The position numbers and the translations under genes were made by a program. Positions 23,401 to 29,400 of a stretch of DNA of 64,000 nucleotides are shown here, in pieces. Positions within the stretch are counted from its first letter, which is position 1; each line of letters starts with the position of its first letter. Source of the DNA: Actinernus sp. WN-2022 (lineage: Eukaryota; Cnidaria; Anthozoa; Actiniaria; Actinernidae); assembly GCA_030867875.1 (NCBI GenBank), contig JAOWCC010000019.1:79264861-79328860 (forward strand), in the 5' to 3' direction. The notes below the pieces were generated by a model. That model ran no database searches and was not told where the DNA came from. It saw only the letters and a program-made list of their open reading frames with translations.

Positions 23401-26400
23401 CGATCGTCCTGGACGTGGAAGGAAACTATATAAGTACGCATTAGTGGTAATCGATGTAGCTTCTCGATACAAAGAAGCCGAACCTTTGGCATCTAAAGAT
23501 AGTGGTGAAGTTTCTGCGGCATTCGAACGAATCTATAAACGTAGTCCACTCGAATGGCCAAAGACGTTGCAAGTAGATCCTGGTAGAGAATTCATGGGAC
23601 GTATGTCTGAAACTCTAGAACTACATGGTACGAAAGTTCAACGAGGTGAAGCTGGTAATCATAGAGCGCAAGGCTTCGTCGAACGAGCAAATAGAACTCT
23701 AGCCGAGAGATTGTTTGGGTATCAGTATGCACAAGAGATGGTACTTACTTCGGAAGGATCAGATGAACGTAGTAGAGAATGGGTAGTTCGTTTACCAATG
23801 GTTATCAAAGCTATGAATAGTGAGGTGACTCGGTTGACTGGTAAAGAGCCTTCGAATTCTGTAGTGGCGCAACAAGTAGATCTGAAGACTCCTACGTATT
23901 CGCGCACCGTTGGATTGAGAGAAGAGCGTCTACCATTCGACGTTCTAGTTCGATATCTCTATGCACCAGGAGAATTGGAAGGAGGTGAAAAACGTAGAGC
24001 TACTGATCCTGTGTGGAGTTTGCAGATATACACCATTTCGCGAAGTGTAGTATCTTCGGGACAGCCTGTGCTTTACTACCTTGCGAAGGAGAAGGATGCA
24101 CCCAAACGTGGATTCGTTCGTGAAGAGCTACAAGTTGTTCCTAGGGATACGGAACTACCACCAAAAGGAATTCTGTTTGTACCCAAGCGCTAGACAGCGT
24201 ACTCTATTGGCTCGGTGTGGATTCCATCGGGAAGAACGCGTCTTTTGTCGTAGTAAGCCGATAGCCCCAGCTTCCATTGTTCGTAGGTTACCACACCTTC
24301 TGGCAATAGTCGGAAGCCTCGGTTATTCGCTACGTCGATACTACCCTGGAGGGTTTCTTTGAATCGATCCCACGAAATGTCGTTGTGCCGTCTAGACATA
24401 CCTTTAGCGGAATACTTCTTGCTGCCACCTGTATCGACATAGTAGGCTTTCGAGCATAGGGCAATGGCGCGATGTCCTTCGAATTCGAGTTTGAAGAGTC
24501 CTGGTGTACGACTGCTCCATTCGTCCCAAGCTAGCCATTCATTCCTTTCGGCTTCGAAATCTTCTCGCAGTTCCAGTCTTACAACCTCATCGAGGCTATT
24601 TCCCGAGATGGCAATGTAGGCACTGTCTGTGTCCATCTGTATATATTCGAAATCATTGCGATCAATGTACTTGTCGATGAAGTCATAGTAGAACTCAAGC
24701 ATACGCAGCTTTGCGAGCTGGTACACAGCGATACCTACTTGGAAAGGGCGTTTGATTCGGATCTGGTCTTTCCTACTCTCTAGTTCGTATGCCTCTCCAA
24801 TCTCTTCTAGGTCTTCGAACCAAACACTTCGCAATGCCTTGTCCACAACCTTCTCATCTTTTGTATAGGTGACCTTTGTTTGGCGTCCCAAGTCTTCGAG
24901 CAACTTTCCATAGGCGCTGTTTCCTAGTAGCTTGAACACATCTGCCAGCAAAGCCTCACCTTTGTCTTCATCTCCCATGCGTCGCGCCTCAGTGACTTGG
25001 TCCACGAACCATCCGAAGATTTCTTTGGGTTCGTAATCTATCGTGCGGTAGACAGCAGTGATCACTGCGCCGTGATCTACATACCAAAGTAGAAGAGGAG
25101 CATAGAGTAGCAACTTCTTTCCAGAGAGACTTCCAACTAACTTCTTTTCCTCGCTGAGCTTTCTACCAGTCTTCTCAAGGTAGGCTATCATTTTTGGAGG
25201 GATTGCTTCTTTGGGGATTTTCTTGTTGTAGAAGAAGGGTGGCATCTCCTCAAATTCCTTCCACAATTTCTTTGGTATCTCGATGTCTACTTCTGCATAT
25301 CCAAACCACGTTCCACCAAGTAGACATTCAACGAATCCTTTGGTGGCTGGACCTGGATCGTCATAGTGCACAACCTTTTCTTTTCCACAAGGCATTTCGA
25401 ATTCCATGGTAGAAAGATATAGGGCGTTGGCATCGTATCCAAGAATCTTACGACAAATCTTAGTTCCTCCCTGATGACTACGAATCTTAGTTTTTCCCGC
25501 TTCGTGGAGTCTGGTGAACACTATGCTTGGACCTCCCACGACAGCGTCTTTCAGCATGCGGTAGGCTTCCTTACTTGGAGCGTACATCTCAGCTCCCCTT
25601 TCTACACTACCTCGAAGCAGGAACTGTAGTGAGACTCCTGGGATGGACACTGCGTCTTTCAGCATGTCTACTCCTTTCTCGTGATAGAAATCTCTCATCT
25701 TTTCGAGTGCCTCTAGGAATGGAACTACATCTAGGGCGTTGTAGTATCGTAGCCAGTCTGCAAAGGTTTCCATTCCTTTGTCGAGAAAGGTGCGCTTGCA
25801 GTCTTCGAACTCTGACATAGATAGTAGATGTTCTCTTTTCAACTTCGAACCCCACTCTGGATAGTCTGGTAATCCAATGTGATCCAACTTGTCAGGAGAA
25901 TCGAACCACTCATATGGGAAGAAACTCTTTTGCAACTCACAGCCATAGGCAGCGACCCAACGTTCATAAGAAGTTCCAGGTCCAAGGTAGTTGATCACAT
26001 CAAGGAAACGGAAATCTGGGGTCAATAGGAACATAGTGGAATTGGCTTTCTTTGCTACCAGGATCTTTGAACAGGTGTCAGCAATGATTCCTACGAAGTG
26101 CTCCCTGATCAGATTGAGATCGTACCTGCCAGAGTTGAATCCCACTACTGGAACTTGGCTGATCCATTCGTCGATCTTAGCTTGTTGTTTCTTTGGTAGG
26201 GTGTCGAAGGAGAATTTGGGTTCATCGAGCCGGTACCATCTTGCCATAGCTACTTGGATTGTCTCTGCTCTTTGCTGGAGTTCTTCGACGAAGGCAGCTA
26301 TGAGTTCTTTTGGATTGCGTCGACAGATGTGGGTTGGCTTTCGATTGTATGTGTCGGCAATTGATACTGATATTGGGACATGGACGTTTTCGATGGTCAG

Positions 26401-29400
26401 GTGGTCTGTTGGTTGTCTTCCTTTTGTCGTGTCGAGATAGGCTTCGAAATCGTAAACTATGAAGTGTGGGTAGACAGTTTGTGTTGGTGTGGGGATCGGT
26501 TTGTTCTTCTTCTTTGTGGAGCAGCCCCAAGCTTCCACTACTGTATAACCAGCTCCTTGTAGCTTTGCCGTTCTTTCACAGGTCTTGAGATAGAGCCTCC
26601 TTTCCCTAGGGAAGCATTTCGGGCAGCCATGGAAATAGCATCCATGAAATTGAAAGATGGTTTTCGAAAGAGGTTCGTAGCCGTCGACCGGCGCTCCTTC
26701 TATCCAATGCTCTCCACCATGTCCACAAGCTGCATGATGAATGTGTTGTCCAATCCTTTTGGTTTCACGTTCTAACCAGCATAGAGCGACTTTGCTGGCT
26801 GTGCTCTCTGGCCAGAAGGCTTTTTCGTATGCCGACTGGGGTACTGTGATTACTTTTCCGGGGCAAACGATCTTTGTTTCTCCACGACTACAACGATCTG
26901 CATGGCGGTGAAGGTCTGAGGCTTTCGTGAACCGTTGCTTACAATCGTTACATACGTAGATGTGCCCTAGCTTGTTGATGTTCTTGATGTAGAAAGCATG
27001 TCCTTCGTATATCCCAATCGTCATCGTATGCTTGTAGTGAGCTGCATGTCGCGTCAGATGCCAAGCGCCATCCTCCGTGGGTTCATACACCCGAATACCG
27101 ATTCCAAAGTGTAACTCGACTTCCTCCAGCTGGTCTATGGAAGTTCTGGGAACGTCTTGTGTGAGCGCTGTCAGGCGATAGAAGGCCTGGGCAAGTTTTC
27201 GAGCCAAGGTGTTGCACTTGTCTGCACGGGCTCCTTTGTATACGGCAAGGCAGCGCCACAGACATAGGTTGTCGCCATATCGATCGAGGGCAAACATTCC
27301 TTTTTTCTGGCGAAGCCATTGGGGCAGTGGACCTGTTCCCAACAGAAGCTGACGATCGATCACAACTTTTACATCTACGTAGATCCAACGAACGAAGGCC
27401 CATTGGGTATTTGGTCGATTGATGTTGTCGGGATTCAAACGAGCTGTCTCCTTGCTATTGATCCACTCTTCTGCATCTTCTAGGATGTTCACCCATGGAG
27501 AGCCTGGGACAGTCTTGGAGAATAGCATCACGCGTCCGTCATTGACATTGCGAATGCGATAGGTGTAGCTGTAGCGTAGGTAGAAGCTGGTGGTTACATT
27601 TGCAACTAACTTTTCCATGATCCTAGGGGTCAAATCTCCTGCCACACCTTGGAAGAAGCGCCATCGAATAGTACGGCGACCTATCTCCATCCCCTCGAGC
27701 ATTCCATCTCTCTCCTCTAGAATAGCACCTGCCTCTCGAGCTAGACTCCGTGGAAGTGGTTCACTACGTGGTCTCACCATTCTCCCTTCGATATAACTAT
27801 GTGTTAGGATAGCTTTAACAGACACTCCAAATTCAGATTTCTAGGTGTAAGGTTGTTGAGGGGCGATATATCTCTCTTCGGTATAACTATGTGTTAGGAT
27901 AGCTTTAACAGATACTCGAGTTTTGGATTTTATGTGTAAGGATGTTGCAGCGATATAACTATATGTAATTATATCTCTAATAGGATTATCGAGTTGGATT
28001 TTATGTACAAGAATGTCTAGTGACACTTTGAATGACCCTTAGTTACCCCTAGTAGTATAGTCGGCGTCAAAACTGATACCCTTTTTTCTTGTGCAACAAA
28101 ACTCAAAAGGTTGTCTACTTATGGACGCCTTTTTTCTTGCACAAGGGGCGTCATGAAGTGGATTTCTGAATTCACTTTATGACGCCCCTTGTGCAAGAAA
28201 ACAAGGCGTCCATAAGTAGACAACTTTTTGAGTTTTGTTGTGCAAGAAAAACGGGTATCATTTTGACGCCGACTATACTACTGCATGACTGTGTATGTGA
28301 TCTTGGAAGTCACACTGTAATGTACCTGTCTACTAGATTCTGGTGCCATTTTCTGCTGGTGTGCCCAGTCTACAACTAATGCCTTTGACAAGGCCATCTT
28401 CCCATTCAAACCCTGAAGAGCTTTTGTGGCATCCTAAAAATATAGGGATAAATAAATTACAGGATAAATTAGTGGTACAACATTTGGTACCATTTGACAC
28501 ACAAAGTCATAAATAAAATTATGTAGAGCATGTATATACAGCAAAATACAATGACTGAGGTTGTAAATATTATTAATACTGTCTATGTACCAACAAGTGA
28601 GACAGCCAGCCTCAAATTACATGTAGTTCAAAAAGTCATTAAGGGACTGGTCATAAAATAGCAGGAGGGGGGGGGGGGGTGTGTTTTATAGCCATGATTT
28701 CCTAATCTCCACCCTCAGACAGCTAATTTATGATCAGTCCCTAAGAAGTGAATTCTTCCTACACAAGACTGATGTTGACCCATGTTTGGGTATAGTGGTG
28801 GCACTGAAGGTTTGAAACGCTGACACTGTTTAGGACAGAAAAACTTTAAATACCTACCCTGTTTAGGACAAATGACAAAATATGTCTTCTGGGCTTGCTC
28901 AATATTTTTTTAGGGATTTTCAGTACCCTCCCCATCAACTGTTAAATGGTCCATCCCTTACGTTCTTTCTATAATGCTTGATTGGGTTACAATGGGTTAC
29001 AATGGGTTACAGTGTGTTGTAGACAGAATATTGTGAAGTTGAAGGTTTAAAGAGAAAAAAAATGCTGGATAGTGATCAACATTTTCTCTCACAGACTGTA
29101 GCAACCAATTTTTTTCAACAACAGACTTCCCTCCAAACCATTCCAATAGTCTCTTGACCGGGCTGCCTTGCCTCATTTAATAGCAGGATGAAAACAGGCC
29201 ATGCAGCCTGCCAAAATTTAATTATGCAAACCAGGCTAGCTAGTCTTGTGTATAAATAAATGTAATCAGGCACTTTATAATAACATAATATTATATTTAC
29301 TTAAATAGATATTTCTTTGCAAGACTGTACATTGTACATAATAACTAGTAAAAAAAAAATATTCCCCTGTTGAGGAACCTCAGATTACCAAGGGAGGGGG

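Larger units (their letters stand above)
12781..28282. mobile_element. Intact Polinton/Maverick-type virus-like transposon, 15.5 kb
   Basis: The element starts AGTAGTATAG at 12781 and ends CTATACTACT at 28282, that is AG...CT termini as in Polintons. It is directly flanked by GCATG (12776-12780 and 28283-28287); the identity can be read as up to 8 bp (ctgcatga) because flank and end overlap. The 262-bp terminal inverted repeats show no difference by eye. Inside are 15 intact ORFs in viral-style packing, including protein-primed PolB, DD35E integrase, double-jelly-roll capsid and penton-like genes. This gene set plus TIRs defines Polinton/adintovirus-like elements. Matching TIRs and open frames argue for recent insertion. 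Missing from the usual set are an FtsK/HerA packaging ATPase and an adenain-type protease. It also carries TFIIB-like and F-box/ankyrin genes. Confidence 0.93.

Noticed and set aside
27781..28026. Extension of the polymerase to 27825 and a separate 61-aa frame at 27841-28026
   Set aside because: Both lie in the tandem promoter modules; their similar peptides come from the repeated DNA, and the upstream start would be a GTG.
12781..28282. A free-living virus contaminating the assembly
   Set aside because: The element is bounded by target duplication and lies between two correctly phased RBM18 exons on each side, so it is integrated in the host chromosome.
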